From the NCBI GenBank assembly GCA_900543615.1, contig UQSC01000037.1, forward strand, positions 1 to 16,315: a stretch of 16,315 bases of DNA, in the 5' to 3' direction. Of this stretch, positions 7,804 to 13,999 are shown piece after piece. How positions within the stretch are numbered: the stretch's first letter is position 1; each line of letters starts with the position of its first letter. A program made the translations under genes and the position numbers. Below the pieces are notes generated by a model that was not told where the DNA came from, did not search any database, and was given only the letters and a program-made list of their open reading frames with translations. This DNA comes from an uncultured Collinsella sp. Its GTDB lineage: Bacteria; Actinomycetota; Coriobacteriia; Coriobacteriales; Coriobacteriaceae.

Positions 7804-8433
7804 CTACAAAGCGGCCAAAATGTCGGTCAGGTTGTCGATGACGACGTCGGCGGCGGACTGGTCCAGGTTAACGCCCTCGTGCGGACGCAGCGCCAGGACG
7901 CGGGCGCCGGAGCGCTTGCCAGCCTCGATCCCCATCGGCGAATCCTCGATAACCAGGCACTCGGCAGGCTCCACCCCCAGCGCCTCCATGGCGCGCAGGT
8001 AGATCTCGGGGTCGGGCTTAAACGCACTGCACTCATGACCGCTGATGGTGTAATCCAACACGTCGGCGATGCCGGCGATATCCACCAGCTCGTCGATCAG
8101 CTCGCGATAGGACGAGCTCGCGATAGCACATTTCACGCCGCGCTCGTGCAGCTCGCGCATCACCGGCTCCGTCTGCTCGTTGAGCAGCTCGGCATACGGA
8201 ACGGGGTGATCCGGGCTGTAGACCTGCTTGTACTCCACGCGCAGGCGCTCGCGCAGCTCAACATCGTCGGGCACCAGCGCCTCCCAAATGGCCGGCTCGT
8301 TAGACCCCGAAAGATCGGGAATCTCGTCAAAGTGAAAGCCCTTCTCCTCCATAAACGCCACGCGACGACGGTTGTAGAACCACTCGGTATCGACCAGCAC
8401 GCCGTCCATATCAAACAGCACTGCCTTGATCAT
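7804..8433 (-). CDS. HAD superfamily IA phosphatase / phosphomutase-like
   Basis: A 209-residue haloacid-dehalogenase hydrolase of the beta-phosphoglucomutase-like group. Motif I is FDMDGVLVDTE with nucleophile D8 and D10, an alpha-helical cap spans about residues 17-80, motif II is IASSS (S106), motif III is KPDPEIY (K139) and motif IV is VIEDSPMG (E163, D164). All catalytic residues are present. The likely substrate is a small sugar phosphate or similar. The frame stays open 44 codons further upstream, but the ATG at 8433 has a well-placed GGGAGGAG (8440-8447) six bases away and begins right before motif I, so the shorter protein is chosen. A hairpin repeat ends one base before that Shine-Dalgarno. 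A strong terminator separates the gene from the SIS1 operon, so a metabolic link to it is only suggested by position. Confidence 0.9.
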   Translation of the reverse strand: MIKAVLFDMDGVLVDTEWFYNRRRVAFMEEKGFHFDEIPDLSGSNEPAIWEALVPDDVELRERLRVEYKQVYSPDHPVPYAELLNEQTEPVMRELHERGVKCAIASSSYRELIDELVDIAGIADVLDYTISGHECSAFKPDPEIYLRAMEALGVEPAECLVIEDSPMGIEAGKRSGARVLALRPHEGVNLDQSAADVVIDNLTDILAAL

Positions 8434-8448
8434 ACGCATCTCCTCCCA

Positions 8449-8492
8449 CCTGCCAAAAAGGGACAGGTTTATTTTGGTAGGTTTTATCTGGG
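8449..8492. repeat. 13-nt-loop hairpin repeat, GACAG type (copy b)
   Basis: CCTGCCAAAA (8449-8458), 13-nt loop AGGGACAGGTTTA, and TTTTGGTAGG (8472-8481) form a 10-bp stem with one G-T pair, followed by TTTTATCTGGG as in the copy at 6313. It sits in the leader of the HAD gene, one base from its ribosome binding site, and is included in the long open frame upstream of the true start. Confidence 0.75.
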
Positions 8493-8527
8493 GTTTTGCG
8501 ACGCGACAGACGCACCCTCCCCAAAGC

Positions 8528-8560
8528 AAAAAAGGGGACGGGGCGCAAACCCCATCCCCT
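8528..8560 (-). terminator. Intrinsic terminator of the PTS-SIS1 operon
   Basis: On the minus strand, 33 bases past the SIS1 stop, AGGGGATGGGG pairs with CCCCGTCCCCT (11 bp, one G-U) around a TTTGCG loop, and the stem runs directly into TTTTTT. This is a textbook rho-independent terminator and marks the end of the operon. Confidence 0.9.
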
Positions 8561-8593
8561 CTCAATCAACCCGTAAGGTCTACTTACTTGTGA

Positions 8594-9577
8594 TTAGTAG
8601 GAAAGCTTCCACATGTAACGACGCATGGTCAGCGGGTGCTGACGGGCCTCGGCGATCTGGTTGCCGTACTCACGCATAACGGCGAGGTGCAGCAGCGGGT
8701 TGAAGTAGGTGACGACGCTCGCGGGCACGGCGTCAGCCAGGCCGTAGTCCTTGGAGTCGATCAGAGCGACCTTGGCGCCCATGCGCTTAAGGAAGGTGAG
8801 GGCGCGGGCGTCCATCGGACGGGTAGCGCCATCGGACATGAAGAAGACGTAGGGCTTACCCTCGGTGGAAACCTCGAACGGGCCGTGGAAGTACTCACCG
8901 GTGTTGTAGGCGGCGGCGTCGATCCACTGCATCTCGGTGAACAGGAAGGCGGCGTGAGAATAAGCCATCTTCTCGGAGGCACCGGAAGCCATGAAGTAGA
9001 TCATCTTGTCGTCCTTGAAGTCCTCGGCGAACTTCTTGGCGAGCTTCTTGCAGTGCTGAGCGGCGTTCTCGCAGAGCTCGAAGACGTTGGTGAGGCCGGT
9101 GATCATGTCCTCGTAGTGGTCATAACCCTCGGTCTGCTGAAGGATCTCGACAGCAAGAGCGATGGCATAGCCAGGCTTCTCGCACTTGGCAGCGAAGTTG
9201 GCGTGGAAGCCGTGAACGATGACGTAGTCAGCGTCGACGGTCAGAGCGGAGCCAGCCTTGTTGGTGAGGGAGACGACCGGGCAGTTGTGCTTCTTGGCGG
9301 TCTTGTTGGCCTCGACGGTCTCGGGCGTGGAGCCACCGAGGGAGCAGGTGATCACGAAGGTGTGCTCGTTGACCCAGGAAGGCGTGTCGTAGTTGAACTC
9401 GTTAGCGGTGAAGATCTGAACGTTCAGCTTGTCCGTGTTGTTGGCCAGGAAGTACTTGGCGGGGTAGAGGTCGGACATGGAGGCACCGCAGCCGACGAAA
9501 GCGACGCTGTGGATCTCGTGGTTGGACAGGACGTCAGCGACGATCTGCTTAGGGAGGTTAAGGTCGATCTCGTACAT
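8594..9577 (-). CDS. SIS-domain sugar-phosphate deglycase, FrlB/FraB-like (SIS1)
   Basis: A 327-residue protein with two SIS (sugar isomerase) domains, of the group that includes fructoselysine-6-phosphate deglycase FrlB, fructose-asparagine deglycase FraB and glucoselysine-6-phosphate deglycase GfrF. Sugar-phosphate-binding loops are VGCGASMSD (near 28-36) and CSLGGSTPE (78-86). E215 (TEMQW) and H231 (YFHGPFE) are 16 residues apart, the same spacing as the E214/H230 catalytic pair recalled for FraB. The protein ends in RRYMWKLSY, shared almost exactly with SIS2. The ATG at 9577 is preferred because AAAGGA lies about 9 bases upstream; ATG 9586 overlaps that site, and the upstream frame is not protein-like. 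Being last in a mannose-family PTS operon, it most likely cleaves the phosphorylated import product to a hexose phosphate and an amine or amino acid. The exact substrate cannot be read from sequence. Confidence 0.85.
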   Translation of the reverse strand: MYEIDLNLPKQIVADVLSNHEIHSVAFVGCGASMSDLYPAKYFLANNTDKLNVQIFTANEFNYDTPSWVNEHTFVITCSLGGSTPETVEANKTAKKHNCPVVSLTNKAGSALTVDADYVIVHGFHANFAAKCEKPGYAIALAVEILQQTEGYDHYEDMITGLTNVFELCENAAQHCKKLAKKFAEDFKDDKMIYFMASGASEKMAYSHAAFLFTEMQWIDAAAYNTGEYFHGPFEVSTEGKPYVFFMSDGATRPMDARALTFLKRMGAKVALIDSKDYGLADAVPASVVTYFNPLLHLAVMREYGNQIAEARQHPLTMRRYMWKLSY

Positions 9578-9669
9578 CTGACACATTCCTTTCGATTTTT
9601 GCGGCGCCACATTGCCGGGCGCTCGCAGGGTTACCGTGGTTTGGACCGAGTCGCCGGCCCGTTGAGGAT

Positions 9670-9696
9670 GTGACAAAGGGGCTGTCCCATTGTCAC
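9670..9696 (-). repeat. 13-nt-loop hairpin repeat, GACAG type (copy d)
   Basis: On the minus strand GTGACAA, 13-nt loop TGGGACAGCCCCT, TTGTCAC: a perfect 7-bp stem. The loop has GGGACAG at the same loop positions as the copies at 6313, 8449 and 15931, although the stem is unrelated. It lies inside the 198-base spacer between IID and SIS1, so it is transcribed with the operon. Confidence 0.7.
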
Positions 9697-9710
9697 GTAT
9701 AGGGATGGAA

Positions 9711-9741
9711 GCCTGCCTGGGGTATGGGATGCCAGGCAGGC
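9711..9741 (-). other. Intercistronic hairpin between IID and SIS1
   Basis: A perfect 10-bp stem, GCCTGCCTGG (9711-9720) with its complement (9732-9741), and an 11-nt loop lie 34 bases past the IID stop. No T-run follows on the minus strand, so full termination is unlikely. It may set mRNA stability or the ratio of PTS to deglycase. I see no good promoter between here and SIS1. Confidence 0.5.
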
Positions 9742-9775
9742 CCCCGGGGGAAAGCGGTTAGGCGCTTAGTCGCGA

Positions 9776-10609
9776 CTAGGCCAGGATGCCGACCGCGGAG
9801 AGGGCGATGCCGCCCACAATGGCGATCACGAGAAGCCAACCGGTGTTGACGTTCTTCTTGATGAGCCAGTACATAAGGCCGGTGAGGCCAAGGGGGATCA
9901 TCTGGGGCATCATGCCGTCCAGGATGTCCTGGATAACGACGGTGCCCTCAGCGAACTGCAGCGGGGTGGTGGCGCCAATCAGCGTAGCGATCATGCCGCC
10001 CACGGACATAAGGCCCACGATGCCGCAGACATACATGAGCTTCTCCATAAGGTCGCCGCCCTGAAGCTTGCTCAGGTACTCGTGGCCGCCCTGATAGCCC
10101 ATCTTGGCTGCGAACCAGGTGATCAGCACAGAGGGGACGATGGAGATGAGCATGGCCAGGATCGGGCCCATGATGGAGCCCTGCTGAGCCAGCTGAACGC
10201 CCAGGCCAAAGGCGATAACGCGGATGGTGCCCTGGAAGAAGGAGTCACCGATGCCGGAAAGCGGACCCATGAGGGAGGTCTTGACCGCGTTGATCGAATC
10301 GGGATCGAAGTTCTCGGGATCCTTGGCGTACTCCTCCTCCATGGAGGCGGTGAGGCCTAGGATGAAGGCGCTCGTCTGCGGGGTGCAGTTGTAGAACGCC
10401 ATGTGACGGTGGTAAGCCTCTTTCTTAGCAGCGAGCTGCTTGGGGTCGGACTCATCCGGATAGAGGCGATCGAGCGTGGGAACCATACCGTAGAGGAAGC
10501 CCATGTTCATCTGACGCTCGTAGTTCCAAGAGGCCTGGATGGCCCAGGAGCGCCAGAAGAACTGGCTGACCTTCTTGTTCAGGGACACGTCCTTGGTTGC
10601 GGTTGCCAT
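9776..10609 (-). CDS. PTS mannose family, EIID membrane component
   Basis: A 277-residue EIID subunit of a mannose/sorbose/Gfr-class PTS permease; with EIIC it forms the membrane channel that delivers sugar to the phosphorylated IIB domain. Family marks are the amphipathic N-terminus SQFFWRSWAIQASWNYERQMNMGFLYG, the block MGPLSGIGDSFFQGTIR, and hydrophobic helices in the second half up to the C-terminus. The ATG at 10609 follows AAGGAGG, which overlaps the end of the IIC gene 13 bases upstream; an in-frame extension to 10726 overlaps IIC and is not real. Translational coupling with IIC is likely. The cytosolic phosphate donors EI and HPr must be encoded elsewhere. Confidence 0.94.
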   Translation of the reverse strand: MATATKDVSLNKKVSQFFWRSWAIQASWNYERQMNMGFLYGMVPTLDRLYPDESDPKQLAAKKEAYHRHMAFYNCTPQTSAFILGLTASMEEEYAKDPENFDPDSINAVKTSLMGPLSGIGDSFFQGTIRVIAFGLGVQLAQQGSIMGPILAMLISIVPSVLITWFAAKMGYQGGHEYLSKLQGGDLMEKLMYVCGIVGLMSVGGMIATLIGATTPLQFAEGTVVIQDILDGMMPQMIPLGLTGLMYWLIKKNVNTGWLLVIAIVGGIALSAVGILA

Positions 10610-10622
10610 AGTGTGTTCCTCC

Positions 10623-11417
10623 TTAGTCTTCGTCGTCTTCGAGCGGATCGTAGTCGGAATCGACACCGGCGGCTGCATGGGAACCGTTGAACTTGAAGCC
10701 CATGAAGACGACAGCCAGGCACACACCGATCAGAGCGACCGCGATGACGGACAGGTTGAGGTAAGCGGCGAGCAGGAAACCGATGAACAGGAACGGAGTC
10801 ATACCCTTCTTGATCATCATGGTGAGCAGCAGGGCCAAGCCGTAGGCGGTCATGATCTTGGTCGAAACGTTAAGACCAGTGGACAGCCACTCGGGAACCA
10901 TGTTGACGATGGCCTGAACCAGGTCAGTGCCAACAAAGACGGCGAGGAAGATCGGCAGGAAGTACATGACGGCGTACAGACCGGAGCCGGCGCAGATGTG
11001 CATACGGTAGGCGGTCTTGAACTTTCCGTTATCGATCGCGCTATCTGCCACATGGGTGAGGGCGGCGATGATGGAGCGGAACACGATGCCGAGGAGCTGA
11101 CCCAAGACGGCGACCGGGATGGCGATCGTCATGGCGGTCTCGGCAGAAGCATCGGTCAGGCACGCAAAGGCAGCGGCCACGATGCCGCCCAGGACCATAT
11201 CGGGCGGAACGGCGGCGCCGACCTGCACTAGGCCCATGGACACGAGCTCGACGGCGGCACCGACGGCAAGGCCGGTGGGCACATCGCCCAACAGCAGACC
11301 GACGAGCGTAGCGCCAACGAGGGGCTGCTCGAAGTTAAGACGACCGAGCAGGCGGGAGTCCCACATGCAGAACACGCCGACGAGGCCGACGAGCACCGCA
11401 CTGATGAACGTATTCAT
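10623..11417 (-). CDS. PTS mannose family, EIIC membrane component
   Basis: A 264-residue EIIC of the mannose/sorbose family with about seven to eight hydrophobic segments. It starts MNTFISAVLVGLVGVFCMWD and has the conserved LLGDVPTGLAVGAAVELVSMGLVQVG region, which lies in the sugar-binding core of the family. The C-terminus is unusually acidic (DSDYDPLEDDED). The ATG at 11415-11417 follows an AGGAG-containing site. It lies 36 bases after IIAB, with a small hairpin in between, and 13 bases before IID, as expected for a PTS operon. Confidence 0.94.
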   Translation of the reverse strand: MNTFISAVLVGLVGVFCMWDSRLLGRLNFEQPLVGATLVGLLLGDVPTGLAVGAAVELVSMGLVQVGAAVPPDMVLGGIVAAAFACLTDASAETAMTIAIPVAVLGQLLGIVFRSIIAALTHVADSAIDNGKFKTAYRMHICAGSGLYAVMYFLPIFLAVFVGTDLVQAIVNMVPEWLSTGLNVSTKIMTAYGLALLLTMMIKKGMTPFLFIGFLLAAYLNLSVIAVALIGVCLAVVFMGFKFNGSHAAAGVDSDYDPLEDDED

Positions 11418-11434
11418 ACCCTTCTCCTTTCAGT

Positions 11435-11448
11435 CAGGCAAAAGCCTG
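11435..11448 (-). other. Small hairpin between IIAB and IIC
   Basis: CAGGC-TTTT-GCCTG on the minus strand, 5 bp with a 4-nt loop, between the IIAB stop and the IIC ribosome binding site. Too short for a terminator; it may influence translation of IIC or transcript processing. Confidence 0.35.
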
Positions 11449-11453
11449 GTTGA

Positions 11454-12377
11454 TTACAGCTTGGCGTCGATGTCGACGCTCTGATACGTAGGGGTCTGCT
11501 GGACGTAGAGCTTGATGCCCATGTCGAGCAGCTGGTTGACGTCGGCCTTCTGGGTGGCGTCGAGGAAGACGGAGCTGTCCTTTCCGCCGACCTGATCGGC
11601 ACCGTCGTGGTTGGCGGTGGCGCCCAGGTTGATGGCGTCGAGCTTGTAGCCCTGGCAGAACTGCAGCATCTCGGCAGTGTTGCCAAAGACGAACATGACG
11701 CGCTCGCCGAGGGTGTTGAGCTTGTCCATCTTGGCGAGGGCACGCTCGACGGTGAAGACGTTCAGACGCACGCCCTGGGGCTTGGCCAGCTTAAGAGCGC
11801 CCTTCTTGATGTCATCGTTGGCGGCAGCGTTGTCGACGACGATGATGCGCTCGGCCTGAACCTTGGTGGTCCAGGTAAAGACGACCTGGCCGTGCAGCAG
11901 ACGGTAGTCAAGACGTGCGAGGACGATCTTGGCGGGACCGGAGCTGTGACGGGACGCCTTGGCCTTCTTGGCGGGAGCCGCGGCGGCCTCGACCGGTGCG
12001 TTGGGGTTGGTCAGACCGGTGCGGGCCTCGTTGATGAGGGCCGCGAGCTCGGCGCCCTTGACGGGGACGGGGCTCATAGCGAGCGTCAGTGCCAACGGAA
12101 TGTTGAAACCGCTGACAACCGTGAACTTCGTGCCGTTCTTGGAAAGCTCGACCATGCTGTTGTTGACCGAGCTGCCGAGCATATCGGTCAGCACATAGAC
12201 GGTGTCGTCTGCGTTGAACGTGGCGATCATAGCCTCAACCTTATTGGTGATGGGCTCCTTGTCGTCACGAGCAAGCGACACGACGTGGACGTTCGACACG
12301 TCGCCGAGAACCATCTCGAGCGTGTCTTTGGCGCCTGCGGCCAGGCCGCCATGAGATGCGAGAATGATCTGATTCAT
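11454..12377 (-). CDS. PTS mannose family, fused EIIAB component
   Basis: A 307-residue cytosolic protein joining EIIA and EIIB of the mannose-family PTS. EIIA (about residues 1-125) has the phosphorylation site H9 in ASHGGLAAG. An Ala/Pro/Lys-rich linker covers about 126-148. EIIB (about 149-307) starts KIVLARLDYRLLHGQV with phosphorylation site H162; the usual family form is RLDDRLIHGQV, so a Tyr replaces the second Asp. Phosphate passes from HPr to H9, then H162, then to the sugar entering through IIC/IID. The ATG at 12375-12377 has a very strong AGGAGGAGG four bases upstream. First gene of the operon. In Salmonella gfr the IIA and IIB parts are separate genes (recalled); here they are fused as in ManX. 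Confidence 0.94.
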   Translation of the reverse strand: MNQIILASHGGLAAGAKDTLEMVLGDVSNVHVVSLARDDKEPITNKVEAMIATFNADDTVYVLTDMLGSSVNNSMVELSKNGTKFTVVSGFNIPLALTLAMSPVPVKGAELAALINEARTGLTNPNAPVEAAAAPAKKAKASRHSSGPAKIVLARLDYRLLHGQVVFTWTTKVQAERIIVVDNAAANDDIKKGALKLAKPQGVRLNVFTVERALAKMDKLNTLGERVMFVFGNTAEMLQFCQGYKLDAINLGATANHDGADQVGGKDSSVFLDATQKADVNQLLDMGIKLYVQQTPTYQSVDIDAKL

Positions 12378-12403
12378 CTTGCCTCCTCCTTTTCGTTATG
12401 GTC

Positions 12404-12482
12404 ATTATAACGTCGTATACGTTGCTTATATTGCTAATTAGTATAAAGACCGTTCGCGGGTGAAAATCGACCGTTGACGGGT
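12404..12482 (-). promoter_or_regulatory. PTS operon promoter with operator and tandem upstream sites
   Basis: On the minus strand a consensus -10, TATAAT, lies at 12404-12409, about 27 bases ahead of the start codon; no good -35 is visible. The inverted repeat AACGT-N5-ACGTT (12409-12423) touches the -10 and would suit a repressor; it contains GTATACGACG, close to GTATATAACG at the gntR1 and DMT promoters. Upstream, GACCGTTCGCGGGT (12448-12461) and GACCGTTGACGGGT (12469-12482) are direct repeats exactly 21 bases apart, a spacing that puts both on the same DNA face, as activator sites often are. A weak -35 fits dependence on an activator. A further AACGT-N7-ACGTT lies at 12485-12501. Confidence 0.55.
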
Positions 12483-12559
12483 TTAACGTACTTGAAACGT
12501 TGGCGCAGGGCAGATCGACGCTGGCAAGGCGGTGCCCATTCAAGCGTCCCGCCAATCCT

Positions 12560-13642
12560 CTATCGCACGAAGTACCAGGGGCTTTCCTGCACGGTGGGCT
12601 CCAGCGCGATGCCGGTGCGCTCCTTAAACAGATCCATGTCCTGCGATTTCTCCGTCCACCACGCGTTGGGCTTAAAGGTCATGCTCTCAATGACATGACC
12701 GACAAACACACTGTTGCGCAGCTTAGAGAAGTCGGTGTTCATAATCAGGATGGACGCGAGCACCAGCACGATGCCCAGGACTTTGATCGCGCCGGCGGGC
12801 TCGGCGTAGACACCAATGCCCAGCAGTACGGTGACGACCGTCTCGAATGACATTACGACGGGAACTTTCGATGTCTCGAGCCCCATGGACAGACCCTGCA
12901 TATATAAGATGTAGGCCACAGCTGTGGGGATGAGTCCAAAGCCAAGGAACAGCAGCAGCAGCTGTGGCGACATTGCCGCGGCGACATCCGGCCACGGAGC
13001 CGCGATAGCTGCCATAACCGCACCGCCAAAAACAAAGCCCCAAAACGTGACAGCCAGCGGGTGGACCGTCTTGGTTGCTATTCGGCTAAACACCGCGAGC
13101 GACGCACCACAAAGGCCTGCAATCACGCCCGACGTGACGCCCCAAACCGAAAAATGGAAACCGGAAAGGTCGCCATTGGTCACTGCAAGCACGCAGCCAA
13201 CGATGTTAAAGACAATGGCAACGAGCTTGTTGGGGGTCACGTCCTCGCGATAAAGCACGCGGCCGAGTATGACGCCAAACACCGGCGAGGTGTAGAGCAG
13301 CACCGAGGCCGTGGACATGCCGACCTCGCCCATGCACTCGTAATAGCAGGTGTTGGCGGCGGCCAGACCGACGATACCGACAAGCGCACAGGGGACGAGC
13401 TCTTTAGGGCTTGCCTTGAACAGGACCAGCGGACCCTGAGCCACAGTAGACCCCTCACCCGGACGGCAGCCCATAAACATCAGGACCGGCGCCAAGATAA
13501 GCGCTCCGACCAACAAGCGAAAGGCGGCCATGCTCTGGGACGAAACGCCCATGGCCGCAATGCCGTTTACAAAGATTCCGATGCTGCCCCACATAAGCGC
13601 GGCGATCAGCACCAGCACATAGCCCAGATTGCTTTTCTTCAA
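12560..13642 (-). CDS. DMT/EamA family transporter
   Basis: A membrane protein of about 360 residues with two EamA repeats and about ten helices (GYVLVLIAALMWGSIGIFVNG at the N-terminus; AANTCYYECMGEVGMSTASVLLYTSPVFGVILGRVLY in the first repeat; LGFGLIPTAVAYILYMQGL in the second). EamA proteins usually export amino acids or related metabolites. A polar tail of about 50 residues follows the last helix. An ATG at 13678 is in frame, but it has no Shine-Dalgarno and lies close to the predicted transcription start. TTG at 13642 has GAGGAGG five bases upstream, so I prefer it. The gene sits between two deglycase genes, and its promoter shares a motif with gntR1. Export of the amino acid freed by deglycation is a possible role, but only an inference. 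Confidence 0.86.
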   Translation of the reverse strand: MKKSNLGYVLVLIAALMWGSIGIFVNGIAAMGVSSQSMAAFRLLVGALILAPVLMFMGCRPGEGSTVAQGPLVLFKASPKELVPCALVGIVGLAAANTCYYECMGEVGMSTASVLLYTSPVFGVILGRVLYREDVTPNKLVAIVFNIVGCVLAVTNGDLSGFHFSVWGVTSGVIAGLCGASLAVFSRIATKTVHPLAVTFWGFVFGGAVMAAIAAPWPDVAAAMSPQLLLLFLGFGLIPTAVAYILYMQGLSMGLETSKVPVVMSFETVVTVLLGIGVYAEPAGAIKVLGIVLVLASILIMNTDFSKLRNSVFVGHVIESMTFKPNAWWTEKSQDMDLFKERTGIALEPTVQESPWYFVR

Positions 13643-13683
13643 CGCAGCCTCCTCGGTATTGTTTCCAATATGTTTCATACTAC

Positions 13684-13710
13684 GTTATAGTCGTTATATA
13701 CATTTTTCAA
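13684..13710 (-). promoter_or_regulatory. Candidate DMT promoter with GntR1-like site
   Basis: On the minus strand TTGAAA (13705-13710) and TATAAC (13684-13689) could be -35 and -10 boxes with a short 15-base spacer. Between and over them lies GTATATAACGACTA (13688-13701), which matches GTATATAACGTCTA at 6260-6273 in 13 of 14 bases. A repressor bound here would block polymerase. Confidence 0.45.
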
Positions 13711-13760
13711 GACACAAATCGCCGAACGGAAAAATCCGCTCGCCCACACACTCATTGGGT

Positions 13761-13887
13761 AGTCATTGGGGACGTTCTTAAATGACTAGTCGTTGGGGAC
13801 GTTCCTGAATGACTAGTCATTTAAGTACGTCCCCAACGACTAGGACTGCCCCCAACTGCCGGCAGAAAAGGAACGTCCCCAAGTGCC
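13761..13887. repeat. Cluster of five 13-nt-loop hairpin repeats (GGGGACGTTC type)
   Basis: Two plus-strand units are in direct tandem: AGTCATT-loop-AATGACT (13761-13787, loop GGGGACGTTCTTA) and AGTCGTT-loop-AATGACT (13788-13814, loop GGGGACGTTCCTG). A minus-strand unit follows (13815-13841, loop GGGGACGTACTTA), forming with the second a near-perfect 54-base palindrome around ACTAGT. A fourth, half unit on the minus strand is GGCAGTT plus GGGGGCAGTCCTA (13841-13860), fused to the previous one. A fifth minus-strand unit (13861-13887) has loop GGGGACGTTCCTT and arms GGCACTT/TTCTGCC that pair only at GGCA/TGCC. The cluster lies in the 321-base gap downstream of SIS2; 13711-13760 shows nothing recognisable. 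Confidence 0.8.
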
Positions 13888-13901
13888 GCCATGAATTCAG
13901 C

Positions 13902-13961
13902 TGCGGTGAAATAGTTCCTGAATGAGGCTTCAGACCCCCAAACAGGAACTATTCCACCGCA
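13902..13961. repeat. 19-bp long-stem palindrome downstream of SIS2
   Basis: TGCGGTGAAATAGTTCCTG (13902-13920) pairs with 13943-13961 at 18 of 19 positions around a 22-nt loop. It starts 38 bases past the SIS2 stop and may block or protect transcript ends, but no T-run follows on the minus strand. GTTCCTGAATGA (13914-13925) also occurs exactly at 13801-13812 in the hairpin cluster. Confidence 0.6.
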
Positions 13962-13999
13962 ACTTATGAGGACATCGAGCTGTTAGGCCGCTCTATCCC

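Noticed and set aside
8434..8565. N-terminal extension of the HAD protein by 44 residues
   Set aside because: It translates a hairpin repeat and has no ribosome binding site, while ATG 8433 has a strong one and begins at motif I.
8594..9577. Glucosamine-6-phosphate synthase or simple sugar isomerase
   Set aside because: There is no N-terminal glutaminase domain, and the Glu/His pair, HGPFE block and C-terminal RRYMWKL fit the deglycase group better.
8636..9673. Plus-strand open frame of 345 codons opposite SIS1, and a similar one (14045-15019) opposite SIS2
   Set aside because: Both are mirror frames of GC-rich genes with clear SIS domains; their translations are low-complexity Val/Gly/Leu/Asp-rich and have no ribosome binding site or family motif.
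10610..10726. Longer N-terminus of EIID
   Set aside because: It overlaps the EIIC gene and lacks EIID similarity; ATG 10609 has a strong AAGGAGG.
13761..13841. CRISPR array
   Set aside because: The repeated units are adjacent hairpins in both orientations with no unique spacers, and no cas gene is present.
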